Source of the DNA: Chrysaora quinquecirrha
Lineage: Eukaryota > Cnidaria > Scyphozoa > Semaeostomeae > Pelagiidae
DNA: 64,000 nt
Direction of reading: 5' to 3'
NCBI GenBank assembly: GCA_014526335.1
Contig: JACTAT010000029.1
Coordinates: 3,852,105-3,916,104, forward strand
Shown here: in pieces, positions 11,701 to 22,200 of the stretch
Layout: the number at the start of each line of letters is the position of its first letter
Position numbering within the stretch: the stretch's first letter is position 1
Made by a program: the position numbers and the translations under genes
The notes under the pieces: model-generated
Told to the model about the DNA's origin: nothing
Databases searched by the model: none
What the model saw: only the letters and a program-made list of their open reading frames with translations

Positions 11701-12991
11701 GTAGCACCAGCTATACAGTTGGTATTGATTTTAACAATGATCCCTGAATTTGTTCAAGTCAACACCAGCTGTACAACCGACCTTTTGCATACTGAAATAC
11801 TTGTCCCTTTTGGCTGTGGGATGAACATAGGAGGTAAAGGTTGTGCCTAAGAATTTTCTGCCCCCTGTTTTCTCGGAGTTCCTCTACAGAAATCTGACAA
11901 ATTCAACGATAATATAGGAGATCAAAGTACGAGTTCTTCAACAAATAAAGGCTCTGATGCATTCAATACCAATGTTTTTTATCAAACTTTATTTTCTTTT
12001 TCAGCAACCCTTCGGAGGGTCCAAACAAAGTCCCACGTTCAACAGATCACGACCCATTTCGAACCAGGCCAATAACAACAAGAACAATGCTATTCTAATG
12101 CGCTCATCTTCGCTCGATAAACTTGGATCGCTTTCTGTTACAAGTGCAAGAATGGTAAGTGGCATTCTTGTCAACTGTTATTTTATACAGTCAAGAAGTT
12201 TATCTTATTACTTGAGTCGTATTTATCGCTTTGAATTGAATTGCTGGACGGTCAAACTTGGCCCTCGGCCCTCGCTGTGAACAAAGTGAACAAAAAGAAC
12301 ACCAATTCAATTCAATGTGAGCGAAAGTCAGGGACTTGAGACAAGTCTAGTTTTTTTGAAGATAATTCTATGAATGATTTCCTTAGTTACGAGAATTCAA
12401 CAAATTTACCTAGTTCAACGTGCGTCTGCACAGCGGCAGCGCAAGTAAAGGAATTATTCCCAGAATTCCCCACAAAAATGTTTAATAAAAATAATGGACC
12501 AAAAAGCCACTATCTTTTCCGGAAGCCTCTGTTCTACGACAATATCAACCAGACTTTATGTTAATTATCTCCCTTAAAAGCCTTTATTCAGTAGCGCTCG
12601 TTCAAAAACCTTTTCTTGAATACTGAAAACAGGATTGATTGGCCCCCAAAATTAGTGCATTATCTGAATTTTAATTTGATGGAAGCACATAAAGTGTCCT
12701 TATCATTAGAAAGGACCACTTATTGACTTTTGACGCATTCTTGTTATTGCCAGCCGAGTTCCTCTTTAAAATTTGACGTTCGTTACATTTGCTTTTGTTT
12801 TTTTTTTCTGCCAGGTTCCACAACAGAGACAACCACAGCAACAACACCATGAAAAAAGTCCGGTTTTTAGACCCGGACGCAAACCTCGACCGAGTAGTGG
12901 ATCAACACAACTAGCTGCTGGCAGCTACACCCAGTCACACGCAACTGTAACTAAGAATATGCTATCTAATTTGCAGACCAAAATGTATTAA
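2779..12991 (+). CDS. MAPK15: MAPK15 (ERK7/ERK8), 5'-partial, 13 exons
   Basis: An atypical MAP kinase. Exons: 2779-2877, 4041-4070, 4179-4269, 4785-4858, 5027-5083, 5208-5246, 5602-5726, 6136-6194, 6974-7054, 8182-8483, 10946-11317, 12005-12154 and 12815-12991 (TAA). All junctions are GT-AG and the phases agree, giving 551 codons plus stop; human MAPK15 is 544 residues. The first visible residues, [13 protein letters not shown], are the glycine loop, so only about 20-25 N-terminal residues are missing. Seen: [10 protein letters not shown] (ATP-binding Lys), HRDIKPSNVLL catalytic loop, CDFGLAR, activation motif [13 protein letters not shown], and [15 protein letters not shown]. The family normally has TEY. 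Members are known for autophosphorylation and roles in cilia and autophagy. No AATAAA lies close to the stop; one at 14026-14031 is a weak candidate. Confidence 0.96.
3310..3810. repeat. GC-rich iterated-word element, GGCGGGCGAT
   Basis: In an AT-rich intron, the word GGCGGGCGAT or its complement recurs at about 3318, 3351, 3697, 3735 and 3790. The left side reads GGCGGGCGGTCAAATCGCCC and the right side ends GGCGATCGCCCGCC, so the ends are inverted. This is the same layout as the iterated-word elements at 36 and 63 kb. The ORFs at 3710-3906 are shadows of it. Confidence 0.5.
5602..5726 (+). CDS. MAPK15: MAPK15 activation-loop exon with TDY motif
   Basis: This exon encodes ICDFGLARS through to [13 protein letters not shown]. 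It contains the DFG metal-binding motif and the T-x-Y phosphoacceptor pair at 5668-5676 (ACA GAT TAT), reading Thr-Asp-Tyr. Human ERK8 has Thr-Glu-Tyr at this place. The exon begins in phase 0 and ends two bases into a codon completed at 6136. Confidence 0.95.
6422..6826 (-). pseudogene. 3'-terminal 28S rRNA fragment (diverged)
   Basis: Read on the minus strand, this resembles the last roughly 400 nt of animal 28S rRNA: CAGTACGAGAGGAACCGCAG (sarcin-ricin loop, 6774-6793), then GCTACCATCTG, GGATTATGACTGGACGCC, CTAAGTCAGAATC, and near the end GACGACTTAA, TCGTACG-like and TGCTACGATCT, finishing near TTTGTC at 6422. Several segments depart clearly from the metazoan consensus, so it is not a working gene copy. 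It lies antisense inside a MAPK15 intron (6195-6973). It could be a retro-pseudogene or a 28S-derived SINE head. Boundaries are approximate. Confidence 0.85.
7152..7696. mobile_element. pogo/Tigger-like MITE with TA target site
   Basis: The ends are inverted: CAGTTGACACCCGCTATCTC on the left and the complement of CAGATGACATCCGCTATCTC on the right, each flanked by TA (7150-7151 and 7697-7698). The TA target site and CAG start fit the Tc1/mariner-pogo class. The word TTCGAGATAGCG recurs inside, at about 7196, 7561, 7643 and 7658. No transposase remains. It sits in a MAPK15 intron. Confidence 0.8.
8182..8483 (+). CDS. MAPK15: MAPK15 kinase C-lobe exon
   Basis: Encodes the end of the kinase fold ([20 protein letters not shown], then [18 protein letters not shown]) and the start of the MAPK15-specific tail ([10 protein letters not shown]). 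Its donor at 8484 opens the 2.46-kb intron that holds the 42-bp minisatellite. It starts with two bases that complete the Asp codon split at 7054. Confidence 0.95.
8622..10912 (+). repeat. 42-bp minisatellite, about 54 copies, with 10-mer higher-order unit
   Basis: The unit is 42 bp (core GACACGCTCCCTTCAGCGTA followed by CAGTGTTATTATTTATGACT) and fills most of the MAPK15 intron between 8483 and 10946. Because 42 is a multiple of three, one frame stays open, repeating a 14-residue peptide ([14 protein letters not shown]). A distinctive pair of variant units (TTTGGCGTACGG next to GATGACTGCAAC) recurs at 8761, 9181 and 9604, i.e. every 420-423 bp, which defines a ten-monomer higher-order repeat. 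The frame is not joined to the MAPK15 exons: a stop follows the 8483 donor at 8520. Confidence 0.97.
10946..12991 (+). CDS. MAPK15: MAPK15 C-terminal tail exons
   Basis: Three exons, 10946-11317, 12005-12154 and 12815-12991, encode the divergent tail: a basic stretch ([20 protein letters not shown]), a Thr/Ser/Ala-rich low-complexity part, PPPQRQRQ, and a final Gln-rich [13 protein letters not shown] segment ending in LQTKMY. In the family this region is poorly conserved and controls localisation and kinase activity. All three exons begin in phase 0. Confidence 0.92.
11492..11610 (-). mobile_element. tRNA-derived SINE, family A (diverged copy)
   Basis: The minus strand matches the SINEs at 58.6 and 58.85 kb: a promoter-box-B-like GGATCGAATCCC, then ATCTATTGTGATATGCCAC and a tail with GTGTTCGC and TGACAAATAT. 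Box A is degraded. It lies in the MAPK15 intron 11318-12004. Confidence 0.7.
12198..12350. mobile_element. MITE of the TAGACTTATT family (diverged)
   Basis: The left end reads CTTATTACTTGAGTCG and the right end GGGACTTGAGACAAGTCTAG. These match the inverted ends of the intact copies at 28.2, 28.7 and 56.8 kb. The interior is of a subfamily sharing GAATTGAATTGCTGGACGGT with a copy at 60.6 kb. No target duplication can be read. Confidence 0.6.
12355..12545. repeat. Diverged copy of the 59.5-kb palindromic MITE
   Basis: Segments such as ATTCCCAGAATTCCCC, TTAATAAAAATAATGGAC and TATCTTTTCCGGAAGCCTCT align in order with the right arm of the element at 59523-59745. It lies in the last MAPK15 intron. 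Confidence 0.5.
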
Positions 12992-13193
12992 GCACTAGCT
13001 CTATAATATTAGCGTGGGTAATGTCATTTTCATTCTTGCATAAGGGAGAGTGGCATCAACGGAGGGTGAGTGAGTTTTAAATCTTCAATAGCAGAAAGCA
13101 TGTGGGCTTTTAAAGAGTTTCTTTGAAGAGCCAAGAGATGGCCCAGATTCACTTTCAAGAAACGTTTTTGCTCTGGGAATGGAGTGCAATTTT

Positions 13194-13619
13194 AGGCCTG
13201 TTTCATACTTCGTGCCTTGCCGCGCTGTACCGAGTACATTTTGAATGATTTCAGGTGGTTCGGCGCCGCGCGATTCGCCTGAAACCAATTTCACACTCGG
13301 TTCGACTGGTCGTACCGTACAGCAAAGGCCCTTGTCCAGGTCGACCTAGAACGACGTATGAAACCAAACCAGTCGCGCCGCGCCGTACCTTTCTTCCAAA
13401 TGTGCACCGAATTATGAAATTCAGAGGTTTAAAATGTAGTCCCAGGAGAAGTCCTTGTTGGGTGAAAAGATTTTTTTTGAAAATATTTTCAATGTTTTTT
13501 GTGTGGTACGGCGCGACTAAAAAAATTCCTTATGAAGCAGAGGCGTACCGAGTCGAACTATAGTCGAACTAAATTTCTGTTAGTTCCGCACGGCACAGCT
13601 CGATTTATGAAACAGGCCT
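13194..13619. mobile_element. Inverted-repeat element, AGGCCTGTTTCATA ends
   Basis: The left end AGGCCTGTTTCATACTTCGT pairs with the right end, whose complement begins AGGCCTGTTTCATAAATCG. GTACCGAGT and GTCGAACT words recur inside, and the element is richer in GC than its surroundings. It begins about 200 bp past the MAPK15 stop, so it may be in the 3' UTR. No coding capacity. Confidence 0.6.
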
Positions 13620-15668
13620 TGTAGGTAATACTCTGGTTATGAAGTTATTCTTTCAAAATTATTGCCTGGTTATTCCCTTCGCTAGATTCTCTGAGGCATG
13701 TGGATACTTTGTCTCGTATAGGATTACTCCCCCGTGCAAGTCCCACCTCTTTTGACCTGAAGTTTTCAGTTCTGGAAAGTACAATAAATTTGACTCCACT
13801 CTTTTTAGATGTTTTCATTTAAACTGAAGACAATTAGTCACTGCTACTTCTACACGTTCAGTTGCATATTTCTTTTCATCTTTAACCGTTAAGTTATTTC
13901 TCATAGTAAAACCATACATTTTCGATCACCTTAGGGGCTCGTTTCTTTTAGTCAATTTAGATTAAGAAAAATACATTGTAGTGTGAATAAGAATGTTGCA
14001 TTTCTTTATTTGTCAAGTGTGGTTAAATAAAACAGTGTAAGTTTTAGAATTTATTTGAAGTAAAACTTATGATTTAAGTGTAAAGTTTGTTAATATTATA
14101 GAACGAATGATGTTACTAATCGAAAATCTATGTTGAAGTCTTGAAATCGTATAGTCTAGAAAACATTTTACTGCGCGTTTTGCATCGTCTTGGTTGCGTT
14201 TTAGAGTCTATTTACTTAAAAAATTGAATTTGAAAGCGTAATGCTCAGAGTGGACCTATCGAGATCAGATTGGCATAAGGAGCAAAAACTACGACTCGTG
14301 GAATAAGTCTAAGGCTCCACCTTGCATAATTTTCTTAGAACGAGAAATATCCGACGTATCGCACTAAACGGTGCAATAAAAGCTGAAAAACGTCTCGCAA
14401 TGCCGTTACAAGCAAGTTCAAGTTACCCGAAAGTTTACTTAGACTGTCGTTCATATTATTCTGCGAGTATTAGGAACACGGGGTGACATGGCGAGATTTA
14501 ACGAGAATTATAGATGATAAGTCAGGTAACTCTTGCACCAAAAAGGCGAACAAATTTCTAAGAAAAGGTATATTTACGACAGCAATGCGAAAACGATGTG
14601 AAAACTTACTAGTCTATATTCGTACTGAAATGTGCTTCCATCTCGGCTTCAGTGCTTCATGGTCACCGTCCGTGCTTTCAAATGCCATATAATGAATACA
14701 AAGGGCTTGAAACGTCTCTGGAAATCTTGTACTAGACCTTGACTGTTCATTTCAGTATATCAGTTCAAAATATCAGAAATCGCATGATGCTAGGCCTTGC
14801 AGTCCTTTCTGGTCGACCACGACCAGCCAACCTTGCAACGCTTCAAAATTGGTAAAGTAATCAAAGCTTTCCCTGGGGAACGTAAATGCAGCGATTCACG
14901 AAATGCGCGCTTCACATTCATCAAATAAAAACCGTTCTTTTCACGAGAATCACAACTTAACTGCATTTTGAACACAAGTGGAACTTTTTCAGAAACGTTG
15001 CACATCAACAGACCAAATCGGCTAACGTTGTTTACACCCATTTCAGGCACATGGTCATACCCTTGAGGCACCATTGGTTTCTTTTTTCAAATTCAGAGCT
15101 AGAACCACGCTTTTCATGGCACAAAATTTAGAATTCACTTTACAATTCAATTCTCAAGAGTATGGCGATGTGACATCTAATGGGTATAAACAACGTTAGC
15201 CGATTTGGTCAATGTCAACTGAAAGATAAAGGGACACAGCGAAGTCTAAGTTTAAACCACGAGGCAATAAAATACTCATTTAACACAACAAATCTATGCA
15301 ATATCTGTATATAAACTATAAAATCTTCTTAATTCAACATTAAAAATCCCAGTTTCTGCTAAGCAAACCGAAATAAAAACTAGCAATAAGTTTGTTGTTA
15401 AAATATGCGGAAATTTAACCAGCTAGAACTGAAATACTATTTTAGGAAAAACCGTAATTAAAGAACGCACATAAAAATGATTAAATAAGAAGAGTGCTTT
15501 TTAAGTAACTTTATGTGAAAAATAAGAAAAATGTAAAAGAACTCGCAAACTTTAAAAGGGAAAAAATGCTGATGCTTTTTTATGAGCAGTCGTTAGCTCC
15601 ACCATGAAAGGGACAACAAACGTGTAGGACTATAGAAAGGGGTGAAAATGGATTTAACAGTGGGAGGG

Positions 15669-15700
15669 AATTATATCCTTTACTTAGCAAGGATATAATT
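15669..15700. other. Perfect 12-bp hairpin with 8-nt loop
   Basis: AATTATATCCTT (15669-15680) is followed after TACTTAGC by its exact complement (15689-15700). It could be a terminator-like or small mobile footprint; nothing nearby gives it a role. Confidence 0.6.
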
Positions 15701-15839
15701 TATAACGTCTAAAATTTAAGACTAGATGGAGAGAGTGTGTGGAACCTCATATAAAAATGAGACACGTTAGGCCAAAGGAACATGTTCGACAGTGCACCAC
15801 CGAACATTGCTCAATTCATATTTTATATTTGATAAGCCT

Positions 15840-15992
15840 AAAACGAATTAGACGTTTTTCAAAAAACGTTGCGGAGCGAATTATGTCTGTCAAACAATGT
15901 TTGTTGATGGGGCCAAACGGTCAAACATTATTTGATCTGATGAGCAAAATTCAGATGTCTGATAAACAATGCTTGATCGTTTGGCTAGTTTA
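15840..15992. repeat. Partial copy of the CAAACATTG interspersed family
   Basis: Contains TCAAACAATGTTTG, GGCCAAACGGTCAAACATT and CAATGCTTGATCGTTTGGC, the hallmark words of the family whose best-preserved ends are at 57.46 and 58.13 kb. Lies just downstream of the peroxidasin stop. Confidence 0.5.
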
Positions 15993-16255
15993 GTTCAAGC
16001 TAAAGACATTATTCAGTAGCTACGGAAAGAAAATTGTTCTACATATGTCCGAAGAAAGAGTACATGCGCTACAGAATCGAGAATTTAGTAGTTGAACAAA
16101 CTTAGAAGAAAATGGTGCAAAAATGTTATAAACTTCTTAACTTCAATTTGCAAACTCCTACCTACACCTTTCCATAAATCTCATCTACACTTGCATAAAA
16201 GTTACTAAACCTTTTGTTGTCCACAGGCATCTTTATGAGGGGCAGACTGCGATGT

Positions 16256-16282
16256 TTACTCTTTGCATTTAGTATTTCCATC
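16256..16282 (-). CDS. PXDN: Peroxidasin terminal exon, shortened VWC
   Basis: A tiny 27-bp coding exon, DGNTKCKE then TAA, with a good acceptor (TTTTTGCAG). It completes CYCEDGNTKC but lacks the second half of the human VWC domain (the CPPATC ... CCPVC cysteines). Phase 0 from the exon at 17165. An unseen alternative terminal exon is possible. Confidence 0.85.
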   Translation of the reverse strand, partial: DGNTKCKE

Positions 16283-19200
16283 CTGCAAAAACAATTAAAT
16301 TAATGAACGAGAAACCCGAAAGGTGGACGTGACAACAACAAGTGTTTAAATGACTTACGAAAAATCGCGTTTGTGTGCGGTACGTTCTGTCCATTTTATA
16401 ACCACACTATAGGATCAAGATGCAAGACAGACGAAATACATCTTCTAGCCTTTATTTCGTTCGAAAACATGAAAACATGATCCATTAGAAATAAATGAAT
16501 GTAACTCACTCAAATTGCGTTTTTGCCATCGTGAGTGTCGGACGGAATCGGTTACATAAAGTAGCGTAATTGTAAAAGCACGATTATCGCACCGTTGTGA
16601 AGTTCTTTAATCACACTATCGTCGCAAGACCATTCAAATAAACTGGAAACTTTTGATTGTAAAGCTATGGCTTAAACTAGAAGACTTGTCGCGTGCAACA
16701 CTGTATTCGGCGTGTCTCCCATGGTGGCTAAACATGCCAGTGACCAGCGAGCAACATGTCCCCAGAGTAATTTGCATATCGCGGAGACAAGAAATGTTTC
16801 TGTTGTCTCCAAAAAACATTTGCGTGTCTCTTGCAACAACTTTTGTCGCGCGCTACAAAGTTTCCGAGGTGGCTAACCTGGGAGACACCGGGGGGACATC
16901 AATGTCACGCGTGACATGTCTCCTAGTTTAGCCAGGCCTTTGCCAGGAAAGTTCATCATCGAAATATCACAAGATCACAGATAAAAGATCACTATTTGTG
17001 CTAGTCGTGTAACAAAATCGTGCGATAATTGTACGACTGTTACGATCCTATGGAAAACAGGCTCCACAGTGGTCGACTTTGATTCTTATGGATAACGTAT
17101 TAGTTGATAAGTGCGAATAATATGCGGTGAAATGCGTGATTTACATTTGATACGATTTTCTTACCTCGCAATAACAGAATATGCCGTTTTCTTTGGTCCA
17201 GTAATCTCCATTTTCCTTCATCTTGCCATTTTCATCTTTACAGTGTTTTACTGGGGCGTCATTTTGAAGACTGCTCTTGATATCAGATAACTGAAGAAAA
17301 AAGAAGTTTGGATGAACCAAGAGGATTGTAAATTCGCCTTTCCGGAACGGAACATTTGCCTTAGTCCTATTCTTCTACACTTGTCCCAGACAGTGGGATA
17401 CCTTCAAAAGAGGGACAATGCCACTGACAAGAAGGAAGCCCTCTTAGTCGAGACGTTTTTCCTTTGTCACTAAATTATCCTTGCAAGAAGTAACAAAACT
17501 TGGATACATGGATGAATAAAGCCAGAATGAGAGAAATCTGCAAAACATTTCGGGATATTGCAGACTTTTTTGTCCCTGAATGGACCATGCCATTCAAGAA
17601 CTATTCCACAAACAACGGTAATGCATATGCCAGAAGTAAATGGGATATTGGTATATTGAGAACCGCATTTTTTAGCGAAGAATGATCATCATGTTTTAGA
17701 GAAACTAAGACTCTCACCTCTTTCCGAAGATGATTTATACTAGAGGCAATATTGAGTAGAACACTTTCTAACCTATCGACTCTTTCACCAATATTACCCT
17801 TTCCACTTGGAGCCTCGTTTTGATGCGAAGCCTCCTGTTCACCTTCAGCCTCTTTTTCATCAGCTGGAGACACGTTTTCATCTACGGTCCCATCTTCCTT
17901 GACAGCGATTTTGTCCTCATCCTTCTCTGGTCCTTCTACATTTGTAATAATATCTTTTGGTTCCGGCGGATTTAGACTACTTTCTTCCCCTGATATCGAT
18001 CTTCGACTTCTTTCGTGAAGGAAGTTTGTAACAGTGAACGATGTATCTCTGCTTGAGCATGAATCTATGAAAAGCAAATACAAGGCTTTGAAACATGAAA
18101 AGTGACGGGAGAGATGACTGAGATCGTTAGTCAGTCTCAAAATGAATCTGATTTGATCTAGCATCAGGGATTGAAGAGGAGAGATACATAGAATGCAGCT
18201 TCTCAATATTGTTTCCTCAAAACGCAAGTCGGCTAAGCAAAGAAGACAGAACAAGCTTTCGTTCATTGTTGCGCAGACACTACTCTGGGAGCAGGAGTAG
18301 TAACTGCTACTGAAGAACTTTGGTGCTAGAGACTAATGAACAATGAATGACAGCAAAAGCTATGTAAATGTCTTGGGGTCTTAAACGACGTTGATGATAA
18401 GGATGACGACGACGATGACGATGATGATGATGATCGTGATGGCGATGATGATGATGATGATGCTGATGTTGATGCTGACGATGGCTATGTTCATGATGGT
18501 GATAATGTTGGCAATGGGGATCATGATGATAAGGGTGGGGATGATGATGATGAAGATTACCATATTTATGCTGATGATGGTCACCCTCATGATGATAATG
18601 ATGGCAGCGACATTGATGAAGAAGATAATAGTTATGATGACGATCATGAACATGATAATAATAATTATAATGATGAAGATTGTAATGAAGATGAGGATAA
18701 TGACAGCGTTGGCAATAATAACGATAGGACCTATAGCGTGGGACCTACATAACATCTTAAAGATAACGTCACTGTCACTGATGATCTTAATGATAATCAC
18801 ATTACTGTTATACCAATATTGCTTTACCTTTATCAGGACAACAATCTTTCCAGAAACTGAGATCTAAACTTGGTATACTGCTACACGGCTGATACTCAGC
18901 ATGACTTTGAACCCTTTTGAAAACATCTCGTTGCACATGTTTAATATTGTCACTGTTGTCGCATATCACTCTCGCAAGTGAGACCTGAAAACGAGAATAA
19001 TGTAATGACTAGTTATGTTTTGTACATCCATTCTGTCTGTTCAAGAGATATTAACCAGTCGGTCATATCACCAACGGTAAGGGATAAGACCCAGCGTTGA
19101 CTTTCAATAACGGTAAAAGAAAATCCTATTTGAACGATATCTTCGCAAGAGTTACATTTCAACGTCTCGCTCTCCCAGAAGCGCTGAATTAAACTACAAG

Positions 19201-22200
19201 GAGTTAATACTCTTGCGTGCGCTTTTATGTGCGTCTTTTAGGCGACAGTCTTTTCTTTTCAAGGGGTAAAGCCCTGGAATGGCCTAACTGATGATTCAAA
19301 GCATCGACGTCCTAAGAAAATTCACTGCTGATTTCATTGCTTGGTTTTCTTCTTATGCTAAGTTGTTATAATTTGCTCATCCTGATGTAAAGCAGTTGTT
19401 ACAGCTTAAGGGCTTCCATGCTCAAAAGGTCTTATTCCAAATTAAAGATTACGGGTATCACTCTGGGGTTCAATAAATATAGCATCTCTTCTTTACAAAT
19501 GCTGTGGTGTACGATACCACTCAATTAAGCAGTGATCCTTAGAAACGAAAAAATATAAAGTTTCAAAAGGTACCTGTTTCATCTGAGTCAACTGTTCAGG
19601 CTTGAAAACTCCTGGATTCTCATACCAGAATCTATCACCATCTCTCAAACGCTTGAACTGCAAGGTTATCAGACACATAAAAACCGGACCAAGCCTCGTT
19701 CCAGGTATTGGGTCCTCTACCATTCCACCAACAAATAAATCAACATTGTCAGGATGCAAGTAGAGATCCCTCATCTTCTCGCGAATTTCTGCGTTTTTGA
19801 TTTCGCCAGCCAAATCATCAAAAGAAGCTGCCGAAGTCAGATTACAAAACTGCCGCCAGTCGTTGTAACCGGGTAAAGCGTGATCCCTGCCGCGTTGAAT
19901 ATTGAGCGCGGCAAGGTCAAAAGCGATCTCATGTGCCATTTGAAACAATCTATCAGTCAATTCTTTATTCATAACTTGTCCCGTGTTTAGACGACTTTTT
20001 GCCGGCGTCGCAAACAATCCTCGTATAAGCGGATCAATTCCTCCTTCGTAAATAAGACGATACGGAGAAAAGAATGCCTTGTGAAGCGGCAAGTTACCGT
20101 GTTCCGTCGGCATAAAGGACGCGTTAAGCCGTGCCATTATCGGTTGAATTAATGAATGCCCAAATCTGAATGCTGCCGTAGCGAATGCATTGAAAACAGA
20201 AGCATCGGTATTCGGATCGTATCGTTCGTAATTACCAAGCTTTCGCATACCAACATCGCCGAGAATTTTCGGCAGCCAAGCGTCATACATGATATGCTGC
20301 ATTTCAGCGCCAACGATTTTTCGTGCTGTATGGAAAATTTCGTCGCTGTCCCAGTGCGGATTGAGAAGTCTGAGTTCCGTAGCGATTCTGTTATGCTCTC
20401 GCAGCCATAAAGTATGCATCGATAGCAAACTAAGTTGCTCGTTCGCTCTATGATCACCGGCTAAGAAACACGGAACCTTGCTTTCAGATTTATTCACTTG
20501 ACAATCAATAGGTAAATCAGTGTTATACGGTGGGTAGGGTTTTCCACTGGGAGCACGCAATCCTGTTTTCAACAATCCGCGGTTGTTACTCAGATCCCGC
20601 AGCTCTGTTACTTCATGCTCTGTCGAGCCGTACACGTTTGAAGCGTCGATATACGAAGTTATCTGATTTATCTGCTGTCGTGCCGTTATGACATTAAAGA
20701 AAACAGACGTAGAACCACTGCCACATACAGCACTTGAGCGGGTGAAATCCATGCACTTCTTGCGTTTTATACGCGGGTCATTAGGAGGTATCTTGATTGG
20801 AAAGCAAGGGTGTTCATTTTGACACGTTGTATCGCAGCCACCTTCCTCTGAAAACCGCGTGCTACTTGGAGCAGTAACTTGGAACGTAAAATCGTGATCA
20901 ACAAACTGTCCCCATTGCATTGCCATGTGGGTTAGTTCATCGTCATCAGTCACATTCATGGTTGATAAGATTTTGATAGAAAGAAGCCTTGCACTTGGTT
21001 TTCCTTCGGTTCTATTCCAACCAACTGGCGTATTGAATCCATTTTCGTATATCGGACTGAGCAGTCTTGCGAAAGGAGTCAATGCAGCACCCCACATTGG
21101 GTTCTTGAGATTGTTACAAGAGCTATCCAAGCTACGGAACTTCATGTGAAAGCACAGATTAGAGCAGTTCGCGGGATGTTGATGAGCCGTGCAACCGGAC
21201 AAATTCGCTAACATTGCTATTTGTTCAGGAGACACTAAGTTATTCAGGTTCGGTTGTAATTCACTAGTATGACCATCCAAATCCAAGTTTTCAAAATTCA
21301 CTTGCTTGCGGATGAAATTCAATGCCGTTTCGAAGATTTCAGCAGCTCGGCCTAATTTCACAGCTTCTGGTGACGGGAATCGAAATAACGCAAGGAGATC
21401 GCCAGGAGTCCGCGCGACAAATGTTGCAAGACGCTCTTTGGTTTTCCTTATTGCTTGATCGATTTCGGTTTTCGCTCGCTCAACAGAATTCTTCACAAAT
21501 TCATCGCCTTTATAGTTTCCGTCTTTCAATCCTAAAAAGAAAGGCATTGCTTAATTCCATGTGATTACAGTTTCTTTCATCCAACCTTTCGCAGGAGAAC
21601 TCTTCTTAAGTGGAAGCTACAATGGCTGCCAAAAGTGTTGGGACGCCTGTGCTGAAATCGCATTCGGCTGTCTGCTATCGCATCACCTCCCCCTCCTCCT
21701 CCTCGAACAATGTTGTCTAGGGGTGTAATATCCTGCCAATTCCAGCTGGGCACGACTGCTAACAGAATCTTCAATAGTTTCAACATTGTTTGAGGGGGGA
21801 GGGGAGGTTTTTCTCTTCAATATGCCAAGTTGAAGAAAAAAATCTGTAATTAGTACAATAAATCTAGGGCGTTCCAACTACATTTGGCAGTCATTGTAGT
21901 CTCATTCATCATTCCCAAGAAGTGATGAAGCTCAATTTTGAAATCCGAAAAAAGAAATGACGTACCGAGTCAAATACACCCAAAGTAAAAAGTCACAATG
22001 AAGAATAGAGTTACCAGCTTGCTGTAATTCCAAGGAAAAGGCGAAAGGAATCACGAGGTATGGCCTCTATGGTATGGTCACATTGAGAGGAAGGCCTCGG
22101 GTCGCACTGCTCATATTAGGTATGGGCTATTCAGTGCTTAGAAAAGGAACCCATGCTCGGCGAAACTAACTCACTCTCTAATTATCCTTATTATCAACTA

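Larger units (their letters stand above)
12992..16255. other. Convergent intergenic space MAPK15 / peroxidasin
   Basis: The two genes end towards each other here. It contains an inverted-repeat element (13194-13619), a perfect 12-bp hairpin (15669-15700) and part of an interspersed repeat (15840-15992). The remainder, including 13620-15660, shows no gene or RNA. The short ORFs here have no recognisable protein character. Confidence 0.6.

Noticed and set aside
14483..15993. Small ORFs between MAPK15 and peroxidasin
   Set aside because: Short, low-complexity or overlapping repeats, with no protein family signature.
18381..18867. Met/Ile-rich ORFs on both strands
   Set aside because: Products of the degenerate GAT microsatellite.
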